DNA of 64,000 nt, taken from Acetobacter vaccinii. GTDB taxonomy: Bacteria > Pseudomonadota > Alphaproteobacteria > Acetobacterales > Acetobacteraceae. Under the pieces are notes generated by a model. It saw only the letters and a program-made list of their open reading frames with translations. It made no database searches and was not told where the DNA came from. The translations under genes and the position numbers were made by a program. Below are positions 9,066-19,900 of this stretch, in pieces. Every line of letters starts with the position of its first letter. The stretch's first letter is position 1. The stretch lies in assembly GCF_008365315.1 (NCBI RefSeq), contig NZ_CP043506.1, positions 2,717,001-2,781,000 of the forward strand. Direction: 5' to 3'.

Positions 9066-9400
9066 GCCAGTTGCCCTTCCTCGTCCGGGGTGCGCAGTGT
9101 CAGCGCCAGAGCGTGCAGGCCGCTGGCCAGTTCATCTGCCAGAGCGTCATGCACCATGCGCGAGCGGGCAACGCGGTTCACCCCTGCAAACGCCTGGGAC
9201 ACCACATGCACACGCAAATGGGTTTCCGTCGCGCCAGCCTCCGGGCCGCGCACCATGGCCTTGTGGTGGGCGTGTCGGTGGCTGTCGTCTTGGATGTCGA
9301 GCCTTTGCGGATGAAGCAGCGCCACGAGCGTTGCCCTGACCCGCGCAACACGCGGCCCCTCGTTACCAGAGGGGGATACTGACTCAGGAAGAGCGGTCAT
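9062..9400 (-). CDS. bolA: BolA family protein
   Basis: A 112-residue BolA-fold protein with the class II KH-like pattern: LHPQRLDIQDDSHRHAHH, ETHLRVHVVSQAFAG, and RSRMVHDALADEL with a basic surface at the NRVARSR turn. BolA proteins work with monothiol glutaredoxins in iron and iron-sulfur handling; some also bind DNA. AGAGG is 10 bases before the ATG. The gene is divergent from the DnaJ-domain gene with only 50 bp between, and its stop overlaps the start of the LolA-like gene. Confidence 0.92.
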   Translation of the reverse strand: MTALPESVSPSGNEGPRVARVRATLVALLHPQRLDIQDDSHRHAHHKAMVRGPEAGATETHLRVHVVSQAFAGVNRVARSRMVHDALADELASGLHALALTLRTPDEEGQLA

Positions 9401-9450
9401 GCAGTGTTAACCTCTTGCGACTGACGCGTTTGCAACGCAAATAACAGGAA

Positions 9451-10071
9451 ATGACGAAGCGAAGGAACACCCGCCCCCGCGCATTCGATCCGGACCCAAA
9501 CGCGCCGGAACGCTGCTGCGACATGCCTGGCTGTGAAAAAGCGGCCGGATACCGCGCGCCCCGCTCCCGCGATACGCTGAACCAGTATTACTGGTTCTGT
9601 CTGGAGCACGTACGCGACTATAATGCACGGTGGGATTACTACAAAGGCATGAGCCCCGGCCAGATTGAGGCGCATCTGCGCGCCGACACAAGCTGGGACC
9701 GGCCAACATGGACATTCGGGCAGGCAGGCACGACCTCCACCCGCCGCGCCACCCCGCAGGAAGAGGATATCCTTGACCCGCTGGACATTCTTGGCACCCA
9801 CCGCCGCGCGCGGGCCGAGCGCGCGCGTGCACAGGCGCAGGACACCCCCAGCGCCCCCATGGCCCTGCGCGAACCTTTGGCCGTACTGGGGCTGGCGTGG
9901 CCTGTTTCTCTGGAAGATGCAAAAACGCAGTACCGCGTCCTGGCCCGCAAGCACCACCCTGACACCAACAACGGTGACCGGCAGGCGGAAGAGCGCCTCA
10001 AACGCATCAACGTCGCTTTCACGATCGTGAAAACCCATCTTCTTGCGGAAGACCTCGAAAAAACCGCCTGA
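9451..10071 (+). CDS. DnaJ-domain protein
   Basis: A 206-residue protein with a C-terminal J domain (about 140-200) holding the HPD motif at 169-171, which stimulates DnaK-type ATPases. The N-terminal half has a Cys-based segment (C22, C23, C28 and C50 in FCLEH) and WDYYKGM, a layout found in alphaproteobacterial J proteins next to cobS/cobT. Its client is unknown. It is divergent from bolA and followed by cobS, so a link to the CobST-like ATPase is possible by context only. The ribosome binding site is poor (AGGA directly before ATG). Confidence 0.85.
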   Translation: MTKRRNTRPRAFDPDPNAPERCCDMPGCEKAAGYRAPRSRDTLNQYYWFCLEHVRDYNARWDYYKGMSPGQIEAHLRADTSWDRPTWTFGQAGTTSTRRATPQEEDILDPLDILGTHRRARAERARAQAQDTPSAPMALREPLAVLGLAWPVSLEDAKTQYRVLARKHHPDTNNGDRQAEERLKRINVAFTIVKTHLLAEDLEKTA

Positions 10072-10143
10072 GCATGTATCATCATGGCTGAGACCATGAT
10101 GGATAACGCGGCTTTCCCGACCACCCAGAACAGACGGACGACC

Positions 10144-11151
10144 ATGACTGACACCACATCCGAGGCACCCGCCAGCAACCTGCCCCCCATTGCAGCCATT
10201 GCGGCCCCAGACCTGCAGGTTTCGGCCCGCGAGGTGTTTGGCATCGACTCCGACATGGTGGTTCCGGCTTTTTCCACCCGCACCGACCATGTGCCCGTAA
10301 TCGATCCGACCTATCTGTTCGACCACGACACCACACTGGCCATTCTGGCAGGCTTTACGTACAACCGCCGCGTGATGGTGCAGGGCTTTCACGGCACGGG
10401 CAAATCCTCCCACGTGGAGCAGATTGCCGCACGGCTGAACTGGCCGTGTATCCGCATCAATCTGGACAGCCACGTGTCACGCATAGACCTGATCGGCAAG
10501 GACGCCATTGTCGTGCAGGATGGCCAGCAGGTGACCGAATTTCAGGAAGGGCTGCTGCCCTGGTGCCTGCAACGCCCCTGCGCCCTGGTGTTTGATGAGT
10601 ACGATGCCGGTCGCCCGGATGTCATGTTCGTCATCCAGCGTATTCTGGAAGTGGAAGGCAAGCTGACCCTGCTGGACCAGAACCGGGTTATTACCCCTCA
10701 CCCGTGGTTCCGCCTGTTTGCCACCGCCAACACCGTGGGCCTGGGTGACACGACCGGCCTGTACCACGGCACACAGCAGATCAACCAGGGCCAGATGGAC
10801 CGCTGGAGCATTGTCACGTCGCTCAACTACCTGCCCCATCAGCAGGAAGTCGGCATTGTCTGTTCGCGCCTTGGCATCAGCCCCCAGGACAAGGCTGAAT
10901 ACGAAAAAATCAACAACATGGTGGCACTGGCAGCCCTGACCCGGACCGGGTTCATGGCGGGTGATCTGTCCACGGTCATGTCTCCGCGTTCGGTCATCGC
11001 CTGGGCGGAAAACGACCGTATCTTCAAGGATACGGCTTTTGCGTTCCGCCTGACCTTCCTCAACAAATGTGACGAGGCAGAACGCGGCATGGTGGCGGAA
11101 TATTATCAACGCTGCTTCAACACCAGCCCATTGCCAGGCCGCACTGCCTGA
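10144..11151 (+). CDS. cobS: CobS-like AAA+ ATPase (cobaltochelatase subunit family)
   Basis: AAA+ protein of 335 residues, matching the length of characterised CobS (about 330). Walker A is GFHGTGKSS at 81-89, Walker B ALVFDEYD ends at about 154, and the sensor region [18 protein letters not shown] is typical of CobS. With CobT it forms the motor that drives CobN in late (aerobic) cobalt insertion during B12 synthesis. No cobN or other B12 gene is in the window, so the function could be a different MoxR-type remodelling role. In-frame ATGs at 10084 and 10099 would extend it; none has a clear ribosome binding site, so 10144 was chosen by family length. Confidence 0.85.
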   Translation: MTDTTSEAPASNLPPIAAIAAPDLQVSAREVFGIDSDMVVPAFSTRTDHVPVIDPTYLFDHDTTLAILAGFTYNRRVMVQGFHGTGKSSHVEQIAARLNWPCIRINLDSHVSRIDLIGKDAIVVQDGQQVTEFQEGLLPWCLQRPCALVFDEYDAGRPDVMFVIQRILEVEGKLTLLDQNRVITPHPWFRLFATANTVGLGDTTGLYHGTQQINQGQMDRWSIVTSLNYLPHQQEVGIVCSRLGISPQDKAEYEKINNMVALAALTRTGFMAGDLSTVMSPRSVIAWAENDRIFKDTAFAFRLTFLNKCDEAERGMVAEYYQRCFNTSPLPGRTA

Positions 11152-11173
11152 ACACCAGCACAGCGGAGGCCCC

Positions 11174-13090
11174 ATGGCTGAGCAGACAAAAGGACCAGCC
11201 GATACCGGCCCCCGCCTGTCGCGGGAGGAGGCTGAAAAGAGGGCTGACACCTTCCGGCAGGCCACCGCCGCCACACTCCGGGCCATGGGGGGGCAGCGGG
11301 AAGCTGATGTGTCCTTTCACAGCGGCAACATGCCGCTGGCCCCGCTCAGCCTAGGCGGCAAGATACGGCTGCAAACCCCGACCCTTGCGCTCAATGATGA
11401 GGAACGGCAACGCCTGCGCGGTGATGCCGACGCTCAGGCCCTGCGCCTGAAACACCACGACTTTGCCCTGCATGCCGCCCGCCAGCCTGCCGAAACAACC
11501 GCGCGTGAGGTCTATGACGCGCTGGAGCAGGCCAGAATTGAAGCTCTGGGCGCACGCCATATGAAAGGTGTGGAAGCCAACCTGCGCCACCGGCTGGAGC
11601 AGGAAGTCCGGTCCTACGGGCTGGACCGCATGACCGACCTTGAGCAGTTTTCGCCCGTGATCGGGCTGGAACTGCTAGCGCGGGAAATGCTGACAGGCAC
11701 CCCTATGCCGCCCGAAGCACGCGACATCGTCACCCGCTGGAAGGCCACCCTGCCCGAACAGGCGCTGGATGCGCTGACAGGCCTGAGCACCAATCAGGAA
11801 AACCAGGCCGCCTATGCCCGTGCCTCTCGCCGGTTGCTGGCCGCCTGCGCACTTGCCGAGGACGACGCCCCCACCGACGAGGAAACCCTCGACGACTCCG
11901 CGACAGACGACACGGAGCAGCCGGAAGAAACAGCCGACCAGCCCCCTGCCCCGCAGGATGACGACAGCCAGGACGACGAGCCTGATATGTCAGAAACCAT
12001 CACCCAGCCACAGTTGATGGCGGGCGGTGGCGACAGTGCCGATGACGGCACGGAGGATGACGAGCAGGATTCCGACTCAGCACAGGAAAACGGTGAGGCC
12101 GCAGGCCCCGGCCAGAAACCCGAGGCCGAGCCGGGTGAAACCGCCAAGGGCTATCACCCCTATACAACTCGCTTTGATGAGGAAATTCCGGCCGAGGAAC
12201 TCTGCGACCCGGAGGAGCTGACCCGTCTGCGCCAGCAACTCGATCTGCAACTGGCAACCCTGCATGGCGTAGTCTCACGACTGGCAAACCGGCTGCAACG
12301 CAGGCTGATGGCCCAGCAGACACGGTCATGGCTGTTCGATCAGGAAGATGGGCTGCTGGATGCGGGCAGGCTGTCACGCATTGTGGTCAACCCCATGATG
12401 CCGCTGTCCTGCAAGCGCGAACGCGATACCGAATTCCGCGATACCGCTGTCACGCTCCTGATCGACAACTCGGGCTCCATGCGTGGGCGGCCTATTTCCG
12501 TCGCCGCAGCCTGTGGGGACATTCTGGCCCGCACCCTCGAGCGCTGCGGCGTGAAGGTGGAAATTCTGGGCTTTACCACCCGTGCCTGGAAAGGCGGTCA
12601 AAGCCGTGAACTCTGGCTACAGGACGGCAAGCCCCCCACCCCTGGCCGCCTGAACGACCTGCGCCACATCATCTACAAATCCGCCGACACACCGTGGCGG
12701 CGGGCGCGGGCCAACCTTGGCCTGATGCTGCGCGAAGGGTTGCTGAAAGAAAACATTGATGGCGAAGCCCTGCTCTGGGCCTGGCAACGCCTGAAAGTGC
12801 GGCCTGAGGCCCGACGTATTCTGATGGTGATTTCCGACGGTGCCCCGGTGGATGACAGCACCCTGTCCGTCAACCCGGCATCCTATCTGGAAGACCATCT
12901 GCGCGAGGTCATCCGCATGATTGAGAGCAAAAGCGCGGTGGAACTAACAGCCATCGGCATCGGGCATGATGTCACCCGCTACTACCAGCGGGCTGTCACC
13001 ATTACCGATGCAGAGGAACTGGGCGGGACCATGCTGCAATCCCTCTCCGCCCTGTTTGATGACAAGCCTTTAGGCCGCAAAAAGCGCTGA
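11174..13090 (+). CDS. cobT: CobT-like VWA-domain protein (cobaltochelatase subunit family)
   Basis: A 638-residue partner of CobS. The N-terminal third is helical, the middle (about 235-330) is strongly acidic with runs of Asp and Glu, and the C-terminal part is a von Willebrand A domain with the MIDAS motif DNSGSM at about 430-435 and a later ISDGAP metal-site element. This order is that of CobT. GGAGG sits four bases ahead of the ATG, supporting this start over longer frames. It begins 22 bp after cobS. Role in metal insertion is by family; as for cobS, no cobN is nearby. Confidence 0.85.
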   Translation: MAEQTKGPADTGPRLSREEAEKRADTFRQATAATLRAMGGQREADVSFHSGNMPLAPLSLGGKIRLQTPTLALNDEERQRLRGDADAQALRLKHHDFALHAARQPAETTAREVYDALEQARIEALGARHMKGVEANLRHRLEQEVRSYGLDRMTDLEQFSPVIGLELLAREMLTGTPMPPEARDIVTRWKATLPEQALDALTGLSTNQENQAAYARASRRLLAACALAEDDAPTDEETLDDSATDDTEQPEETADQPPAPQDDDSQDDEPDMSETITQPQLMAGGGDSADDGTEDDEQDSDSAQENGEAAGPGQKPEAEPGETAKGYHPYTTRFDEEIPAEELCDPEELTRLRQQLDLQLATLHGVVSRLANRLQRRLMAQQTRSWLFDQEDGLLDAGRLSRIVVNPMMPLSCKRERDTEFRDTAVTLLIDNSGSMRGRPISVAAACGDILARTLERCGVKVEILGFTTRAWKGGQSRELWLQDGKPPTPGRLNDLRHIIYKSADTPWRRARANLGLMLREGLLKENIDGEALLWAWQRLKVRPEARRILMVISDGAPVDDSTLSVNPASYLEDHLREVIRMIESKSAVELTAIGIGHDVTRYYQRAVTITDAEELGGTMLQSLSALFDDKPLGRKKR

Positions 13091-13536
13091 CAGGCTCGGC
13101 TTCAGTGAGGGGCAGACAGATGTGCCTCACTGAATTCTCTCCCGCATATAGGCAGCGACTCAGTGTTGGACGCAGCGCTCCGCATGCGCAGAGCATGGCG
13201 GGGCCAAAGGCAGCAAACTTTTATATGCCGCCTTGGGTTACAGAACGCTGCATGCCCATAAGTGCGGAAGAGCCCAGCTACTACTCGGTAGATAACGAAC
13301 TTCTTTGCTAGGCCATAAAAAGCCTCGCTAGAAGCCCGATATCCGTGACGGCACTTCCCAACGGAGATTCCATGGATGGGCAGCCCCCATCCGTCAACAC
13401 GGGGGCCTTCCTAAGGAGAGCCTCTGCACCCAGCCATCCGTTTGTAACGCAGAAGCAGAGTTGGCGTGCCAGCTATCGCACGCCCCTTAACACAGACTAT
13501 GCCCCATTCCAGCGCAACCGCTGCCCGCATAGCCTT
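13091..13536. other. Gene-free stretch with inverted repeats
   Basis: 446 bp between the convergent cobT and PLP decarboxylase genes. Short open frames exist on the plus strand (13105-13311 and 13345-13581) but neither resembles a known protein or has a good ribosome binding site. Two perfect hairpins are visible: 13102-13133 (just past cobT) and GGATGGG-CAGCC-CCCATCC at 13374-13392. The composition is less GC-rich than flanking genes. It may be decayed coding sequence, but no parent gene can be named. Confidence 0.5.
13102..13133 (+). terminator. Hairpin just downstream of cobT
   Basis: TCAGTGA pairs with TCACTGA, and the inner GGCA pairs with TGCC around a two-base bulge, making an 11-pair stem 11 bp past the cobT stop. 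It is not followed by a T run, so it may be a Rho-assisted end or an RNA-protecting hairpin. Confidence 0.4.
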
Positions 13537-14991
13537 TTAGCCCGGCCCTGCCTGCCCCTCACTCTGTCGCGCAGTAGCTAAGCTGTGCAGCATATCAAGC
13601 ATAATATCGACATCATGCTCCGTTGTGCGATGGTTGACCAAGGCCGCCCGTATCACAACCTGCCCGTTCACTTTGGTGGTCGAGGGCGCTGCCACACCAC
13701 TTTCGTGCAGGTCTTTCACCAGTTCAGCATTCAGCCAATCCGGGTCATATGCCTGTAGAGCAACCACCCGAAAGCAGACCACATTCAATACAACCGGGGC
13801 CATGAGCTCCAGCCACGGCAGGGCATTGACCCGCATTGCCAGATAGCGCGCCACTGCGCAGGACCGCGTAACCACCGCCCCCAGCCCATCCGTGCCGAAC
13901 CCGGCGATGGCAAACCAGACCTTAAGCGCCCGAAACCCACGTGACAGGTCCGGCCCAAAGTCACAGAACCACGGGGCCTGCGCTGCCAGCCCCCTGTCCT
14001 CGCGCGACAGATAGTCTAGCGACTGGGCAAAGGCTGCGGCCTGTCGCCCCGGCTCGCGCACGAGCACACACCCGGCATCGTAAGGAACCTGCGCCCATTT
14101 GTGGAAGTCAAACGCCAGACTATCCGCCCGCTCCATGCCATGCAGCAACGGAGCATACGCCTCCGACAGGCGGGCCATGGCTCCAAAAGCTCCATCAACA
14201 TGGAACCAGAGCTTCTCCCGCGCAGCCAGATCTGCCAGTGCGTCCAGCGGGTCCACAGCCCCGACATCAACCGTGCCTGCTGTCCCGATCACCACAAAAG
14301 GTTCAAGCCCCTGCGCCCGATCTGCTGCAATCATGCATTCAAGTGCCCGCACATCCATGCGGAAATCAGCATCCATAGGCACACGCCGCAGGGCCTGTGT
14401 GCCCAATCCTGCCATGTCAAAAGCGCGGGCAATACAGCCATGGGCACTGGCACAGGCATACCCAACCAGCGGCCGCCCCGACAGTCCGGCCTGCCGGATT
14501 GCTCCACCCTCTGCCACGGCACGGCTGGCTGTCAGAATGGCGATGAAGTTGGCCATGGAAGACCCGGTAACAAGCAGCCCCGTGGCCTCCTGCGGAAAAC
14601 CGAACATACTGGCTGCCCAACGGATAACCATACGCTCCACATCCACAGGAATATGGTTGCGGCCACCCAGATTGGCATTAAGCCCCGCAGCCAGCATCTC
14701 GGCCAGCATACCCTGCGCGGTCCCACCGCCATGCACCCAGCCCATAAAACGCGGGTGCCTGTTGCCCACAGCATAAGGCACCACATCACGCATGAACTGC
14801 TGGTAAAGCTGGGCTAAATCAGTGCCCGCCTGAGGGAGAGGCGCTGTCTGGAACATGCCACGCACCGCCTCTGGCGGAGGCTGCCAGACAGGCCCCTGCG
14901 CCACAGAGCGGATATTATCCAGCATGCCATCCAGCATGCTGTGGCCAATAGCCCGCAGGCTTTCCCAGTCTTCCGGGTCCAGGTTGGACAT
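13537..14991 (-). CDS. Group II PLP-dependent amino-acid decarboxylase
   Basis: A 484-residue fold-type I decarboxylase of the aromatic-L-amino-acid/glutamate decarboxylase group. The PLP-binding features are HVDGAFG at 264-270 and the Schiff-base lysine Lys298 in DFHKW; the N-terminal HPRFMGWVHGGG block and GSSMAN (about 143-148) are typical. Substrate cannot be set from sequence; aromatic amino acids are the usual ones for this branch. The start at 14991 lies 10 bp after the upstream transporter stop and has AAAGGCGG upstream; an in-frame extension of 23 residues inside the transporter gene is rejected. The two genes form a unit, so the transporter may move a related organic anion (inference). 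Confidence 0.85.
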   Translation of the reverse strand: MSNLDPEDWESLRAIGHSMLDGMLDNIRSVAQGPVWQPPPEAVRGMFQTAPLPQAGTDLAQLYQQFMRDVVPYAVGNRHPRFMGWVHGGGTAQGMLAEMLAAGLNANLGGRNHIPVDVERMVIRWAASMFGFPQEATGLLVTGSSMANFIAILTASRAVAEGGAIRQAGLSGRPLVGYACASAHGCIARAFDMAGLGTQALRRVPMDADFRMDVRALECMIAADRAQGLEPFVVIGTAGTVDVGAVDPLDALADLAAREKLWFHVDGAFGAMARLSEAYAPLLHGMERADSLAFDFHKWAQVPYDAGCVLVREPGRQAAAFAQSLDYLSREDRGLAAQAPWFCDFGPDLSRGFRALKVWFAIAGFGTDGLGAVVTRSCAVARYLAMRVNALPWLELMAPVVLNVVCFRVVALQAYDPDWLNAELVKDLHESGVAAPSTTKVNGQVVIRAALVNHRTTEHDVDIMLDMLHSLATARQSEGQAGPG

Positions 14992-15001
14992 AGGGCCGCC
15001 T

Positions 15002-15970
15002 TTATTCCGCAGCCTGTGCAGCACCATGCTTGCGGGCAAAATGCCGGGCCAGCACAGCACAGAGGAAAAGCTGGATCTGATGATAAACCATCAGCGGCAG
15101 CACAATGATCCCAACAGAGGCGGGCGGGAACAGGACATTGGCCATAGGCACGCCCGATGCCAGCGTTTTCTTGGACCCACAGAAAACAATGGCAATTTCG
15201 TCCCTGTAAGGAACACGCAGGATGCGGCTGCACACAATGGTTATGGCCAGCACAAGCAGCAGCAGGGCGGTATCAGCCACAACAATCATGCCCAACTGCT
15301 CCAATGGCAGCCTGTGCCACAACCCTTCCACCACAGCACTGCTGAACGCCACATACACCACCACCAGAACAGAGCCCCGGTCCGTCAAGGACAGCAGCTT
15401 TTTCTTCCGATGTGCCCATGCCCCCAGGAAAGGCTGGCAGATCTGCCCTAGAACAAAGGGGACCAGAAGCTGGTAGACAATATCCAGCGGGTTGCCCATG
15501 GCCGCCCCATCCTGCCGCAGCACAAGGCTGACCAGCACTGGCGTAATGAAAATACCAAACACATTGGACGCCGTTGCCGCACACACCGCGGCAGGCACAT
15601 TGCCCCCCGCAATGGACGTAAAGGCAATGGATGACTGCACAGTGGACGGCAGGCAGCACAGGAACAGCATGCCCAGCCAGACCTCTGGCGCCAGCACATG
15701 CGGGAACAGCTTATAAGCCAGCAGCCCTATGAGCGGAAACAGCACAAACGTGCAGGCCAGTATGACAGCATGCAACCGCCAGGCCACCACGCCTTCGAGC
15801 ACCGCCTTACGCGACAGCCGCGCCCCTTGCAGAAAGAACATTAGCGCAATCAATGCCACGGACAGGCCATGGAACAGCGGTACCGCCACCCCCTGACAGG
15901 GCAAGACAGTCGCCAGCAGGATAGCCACCAGCAAACCCAGCAAAAAAGGATCCATTTTCAGAAACCGCAT
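15002..15970 (-). CDS. Bile acid:sodium symporter family transporter
   Basis: A 322-residue integral membrane protein with nine to ten hydrophobic segments, matching the SBF-like (YfeH/PF13593) branch. Seen features include LMFFLQGARLS after the second segment, LPSTVQSSIAFTSIAGGN near residue 110 and the matching FCGSKKTLASGVPMANVLFP segment near 265, the two crossover regions that bind sodium and substrate. The substrate is unknown; family members carry organic anions. It is followed after 10 bp by the PLP decarboxylase. The ATG at 15970 is divergent from the exported-protein gene starting at 16041. Confidence 0.88.
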   Translation of the reverse strand: MRFLKMDPFLLGLLVAILLATVLPCQGVAVPLFHGLSVALIALMFFLQGARLSRKAVLEGVVAWRLHAVILACTFVLFPLIGLLAYKLFPHVLAPEVWLGMLFLCCLPSTVQSSIAFTSIAGGNVPAAVCAATASNVFGIFITPVLVSLVLRQDGAAMGNPLDIVYQLLVPFVLGQICQPFLGAWAHRKKKLLSLTDRGSVLVVVYVAFSSAVVEGLWHRLPLEQLGMIVVADTALLLLVLAITIVCSRILRVPYRDEIAIVFCGSKKTLASGVPMANVLFPPASVGIIVLPLMVYHQIQLFLCAVLARHFARKHGAAQAAE

Positions 15971-16040
15971 GGTGCCCGTTCCCGCCCTGAAGGATTGCGA
16001 TATTGCATGCCGCTTTTACTTGCGGCACCCTGCCGACGCA

Positions 16041-16958
16041 ATGAAGCAGAATTTTATACATCCCGCTCTGGCCTATGTGCTGCCTGCTCTGGCAGGTCTC
16101 GCACTGCCTCTGACCGCCCATGCGGCCCCTCCGGCGGCGTGCGCCCATATCAGTCACGATAGCGCGCAGGGGGCCAGCTATACCGGCCTTGTCGTGAGGA
16201 CAGGCGACGGCCGCAGCACTTTGCATGCGGCCCACATGCAGTTTGCGGCCCCCGCTGGCAGCAGCCCGGACAGCGTGCATGCCATGGCCGAGGCGGCGTC
16301 CCTCCTGCTTCTGTCCTCTGTCACGGGGCAGCATAATGCTGCCTGCTCCTCCTGGCTGTCCGAGCAGGGAACGGCTGCTCAGGCCATACTGGCCAGTGGC
16401 AAAAGCCTGGGCATGAGCTGGAAAAGTGCATCCATCGTCGTGGGAACGGCACAGGTCAGTGTCGGAACGGCGCAGTTGCAGCTTCAGGGCCGCACAGGCA
16501 CAGGGCGTTCCGCCGCAACATTAAACCTTGGTGGCCTGCATTATCACAATGTCGCCAACCAGGGTCTGCTACCGACACAGGCCCACGCCGCCTTCTCGAT
16601 CCCTGTGAATGAACTCCCCGCCCTGCTGGCCGCCATTGGCGGACGCAGCACAGCAGCCCCTGCGGTGCATGTTGATATTGCCGAACTCCGTGCCGCGCAA
16701 AAAGACAGCGTGCTGAGCGGGCACGGACAGGCGACGCTGACGGGCGATGTGTCGGCAACATCAGCCTCCGGCCATCTGGAAATCAGCAATCTGGAAGGCC
16801 TGATCAGCACTGCCCGAGCGGAAGGGCAGATCAAACTGGCCACCGCCCTGGTCCTGGCCCGACTGGTCAGCCACCGTAGCGGCAATGCCAACACCTGGGA
16901 CACAAGCTGGAGCAGTGGCGTGCTGACCGTAAACGGCTTTCCCCTGCCTATACAATAG
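16041..16958 (+). CDS. Exported protein of unknown function
   Basis: A 305-residue protein with a signal peptide (MKQNFIHPALAYVLPALAG..., cleavage near AHAA). Mature sequence is rich in Ala, Ser, Gly and Thr with beta-strand-like alternation. The C-terminal third (GHGQATLTGDVSATSASGH, and a closing GVLTVNGFPLP) resembles the closing repeats of DUF2125/AsmA-like periplasmic proteins, but the match is weak by eye. No catalytic motif is visible. The start was chosen because it gives the signal peptide at the N-terminus; a longer frame from 15969 would overlap the start of the symporter gene. No clear ribosome binding site. Confidence 0.6.
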   Translation: MKQNFIHPALAYVLPALAGLALPLTAHAAPPAACAHISHDSAQGASYTGLVVRTGDGRSTLHAAHMQFAAPAGSSPDSVHAMAEAASLLLLSSVTGQHNAACSSWLSEQGTAAQAILASGKSLGMSWKSASIVVGTAQVSVGTAQLQLQGRTGTGRSAATLNLGGLHYHNVANQGLLPTQAHAAFSIPVNELPALLAAIGGRSTAAPAVHVDIAELRAAQKDSVLSGHGQATLTGDVSATSASGHLEISNLEGLISTARAEGQIKLATALVLARLVSHRSGNANTWDTSWSSGVLTVNGFPLPIQ

Positions 16959-16984
16959 CCTGCCTCATCAGGCAGGACATTTTT
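16959..16984 (+). terminator. Rho-independent terminator overlapping the mfd stop
   Basis: CCTGCCT, loop CATC, AGGCAGG gives a perfect 7-bp stem, followed after three bases by TTTTT. It starts directly after the stop of the exported-protein gene and lies over the last codons and stop of mfd on the other strand. Confidence 0.6.
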
Positions 16985-19900
16985 CACACAGGGCTGCCAG
17001 TTCTTTCAGCACTTTGCGGGCCAGCCCCATGCGCTGGACGTTGGTGAGTTCACGCACCACCGCCAGCTTATGGTCAGGCCGCAGACGCACTGCGCCATCT
17101 TTCCACCGGCCCATCCACTGCACCAACCCTGCGGGATTGCGGAAACTGTTCTGGCGGAACTGGATGACCATGCCCTTGGGGCCTGCCTCCACTTTTTCCA
17201 CCCCTGCCAGACGGCAGAATCTTTTCAGGTCAACGGTATCCAGCAGGTTTTTCAGCTCCTGCGGGACCGCACCAAAGCGGTCCACCAGTTCTGCCTCCAT
17301 GGCCTCCATTTCCGCATCGGAGGACAGGCCGCCAATACGGCGGTACAGGCCAAGCCGCACCGGCAGATCAGGCACATAGCTGTCCGGGATAAGCACAGGC
17401 AGACCCATGACAATAATGGGAACCCAGTCCCTTTCCTCCTGCCTGCTCCGCCCCTGTTCGGAGCGTAGATCGGCCACGGCATCCTCCAGCATCTGCTGGT
17501 AGAGTTCGATCCCGACCTCCCTGACATGGCCGGACTGCTGGTCACCCAGCAGGTTACCTGCCCCACGCAGGTCCAGATCATGCGAGGCCAGGGTAAAGCC
17601 CGCCCCCAGCGTATCCAACGTCTGCATGATTTCCAGCCGCTTGTCGGCCGATGCGGACAGAACATGTGTCTGCGGCCAGGTCAGGTACGCATAGCCACGC
17701 TGTTTGCCACGCCCGACACGCCCACGGAGCTGGTACAACTGGCCAAGGCCGAACATGTCCGCCCGATGGATGATCAGGGTATTAACCGCAGGCATATCCA
17801 ACCCGCTTTCCACAATATTGGTGGAGAGCAGGATGTCGTATTTCCCGTCGGAGAACTCGGTCATCACTCGTTCAAGCTCTGTGGCGGCCAGACGCCCGTG
17901 GGCCTGCACCACCCGTGCATCGGGCACAATGGTGGCCAGCCTTTCCGCCAGCCGGTCCAGATCCTCGATCCGGGGGGCGACACAGAAAACCTGCCCACCA
18001 CGGAACCGCTCGCGCTGGATGGCCTCGCGGATCACCACACTGTCAAACGGCATGATAAATGTACGCACCGCCAGTCTGTCTGTCGGCGGGGTGGCAATCA
18101 GGCTCATTTCCCGCACACCCGACAGGGCAAGCTGCAAGGTACGGGGCAGCGGCGTGGCGGACAGGGTCAGGACATGCACGTCCTCACGCAGGGCTTTGAG
18201 TTTTTCCTTATGGCTGACCCCAAAATGCTGTTCTTCATCAATAATCAGCAGTTCAAGGGCGGAAAACTGAACAGTCTTGGCCAGCAGAGCATGGGTGCCG
18301 ATAACAATGTTAACGGTGCCATCCGCCAAGCCCTTGCGTACGGCTGTGGCCTCCTTGCCCGTTACCATCCGCGACAACTGCGCCACCTTGATGGGAAAGC
18401 CCTCAAACCGGGCGGCGAAGGTTCTGTAATGCTGGCGGGCCAGCAAGGTTGTGGGCACCACAACCGCCACCTGACCACCAGACATTGCGGCCACAAACGC
18501 CGCGCGCAGTGCAACCTCGGTCTTGCCAAAGCCTACATCGCCACAGACAAGCCGGTCCATGGGCCTGCCCGATGCCATGTCGCCCAGCACATCGGCAATG
18601 GCGTGGGCCTGATCGTCTGTTTCAACAAACGGAAAACGGGCGCAGAACTCGTCCCACATGCCTTCTGGCGGGGTCAGTTCCGGCGCTTCCCTGAGCGCTC
18701 GGGCTGCGGCTGTACGAATAAGGTCACCCGCCATATCGCGGATGCGCTTTTTCATCTGCGCCTTGCGGTTCTGCCAGGCAACACCACCCAGCTTGTCCAG
18801 GGCTACCCCGGCCTGATCGGAACCAAAACGGCTGAGCAGTTCGATATTCTCGACAGGTAGATACAGCTTCTGCCCGCCATCATACAACAGCCGCAGGCAG
18901 TCATGCGGGGCTACGCCAACACTGACCGTTTCCAACCCGTCGTAACGGCCAATGCCGTAGTCCTGATGCACGACCAGATCACCCGACGACAGTTCACTGG
19001 CTTCCGCAATCAGTTCGTCTGCACGGCGGCGGCGGCGTGGGGGGCGACCAATACGCTCGCCCAGCAGGTCCTGCTCGGACACCAGCGCCAGATCATCCGC
19101 GACAAAACCACGTTCCAGCCCCAGGGTCAGCAGACCCACCGGGCCGGGGCGGGCCTTGCTGGCCTGCTGCCATGTCTCGAATGTTTCCGTGGCAACGCCA
19201 TGTTCATGCAGCAGTGTGGCAATACGCTCGCGCGAGCCACGGCTCCATGCCGCCACAAACGCCCGGCGGCCAACCTGCGACCATTCACGCACCTGGTCCC
19301 CCAGCAGGCCGAACACCTGCTCACGCTGGGCGCCGGGGACAATTTTGGCATACATTTTGCCCGGTCTGCCGCCCATATCGACCCCGGCAGCACCGTCTGG
19401 CTGGGCATAGGGGCTAAACGCCACCACCGCCATGCGGTCCAGCACGGCGTCCCACCCTTTGCGATCAAGATAGAGCAAGTGCGGCGGTAGAGGCCGATAA
19501 GGTGTTTCCCCCTCACGCACGGGCTGACGCCGGGCCTGATAATGGTCGGCTATCATATCCAGCCGGGCAGCAAGCCCCTCTTCCACCTGATGTTCCAGCG
19601 TAATGGCAGCACCGGGCAGGTAATCAAACAGGGTTTCCAGATGCTCATGGAACAGGGGCAGCCAATGTTCCAGCCCCGGGTGCCTGCGCCCATCGGACAC
19701 ATGCTCATACAACGGGTCCGACGCTGCCGCCGGGCCAAAGGCATCACGCCAGCCTGTGCGGAAACGCGCAATACTGTCGGCATCGAGCGAGAATTCGGAC
19801 ACAGGACACAGCACAAGGCTGTCCCGCTTTTCTGTCGAGCGCTGGGTGCCTGGGTCAAAGGCGCGAATATTTTCCACCTCTTCCCCAAACAGGTCGAGCC

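Noticed and set aside
13105-13581. Two short open frames on the plus strand in the cobT-decarboxylase gap
   Set aside because: They have no good ribosome binding site or recognisable family, contain hairpin-forming repeats, and the second runs into the 3' end of the decarboxylase gene on the other strand.
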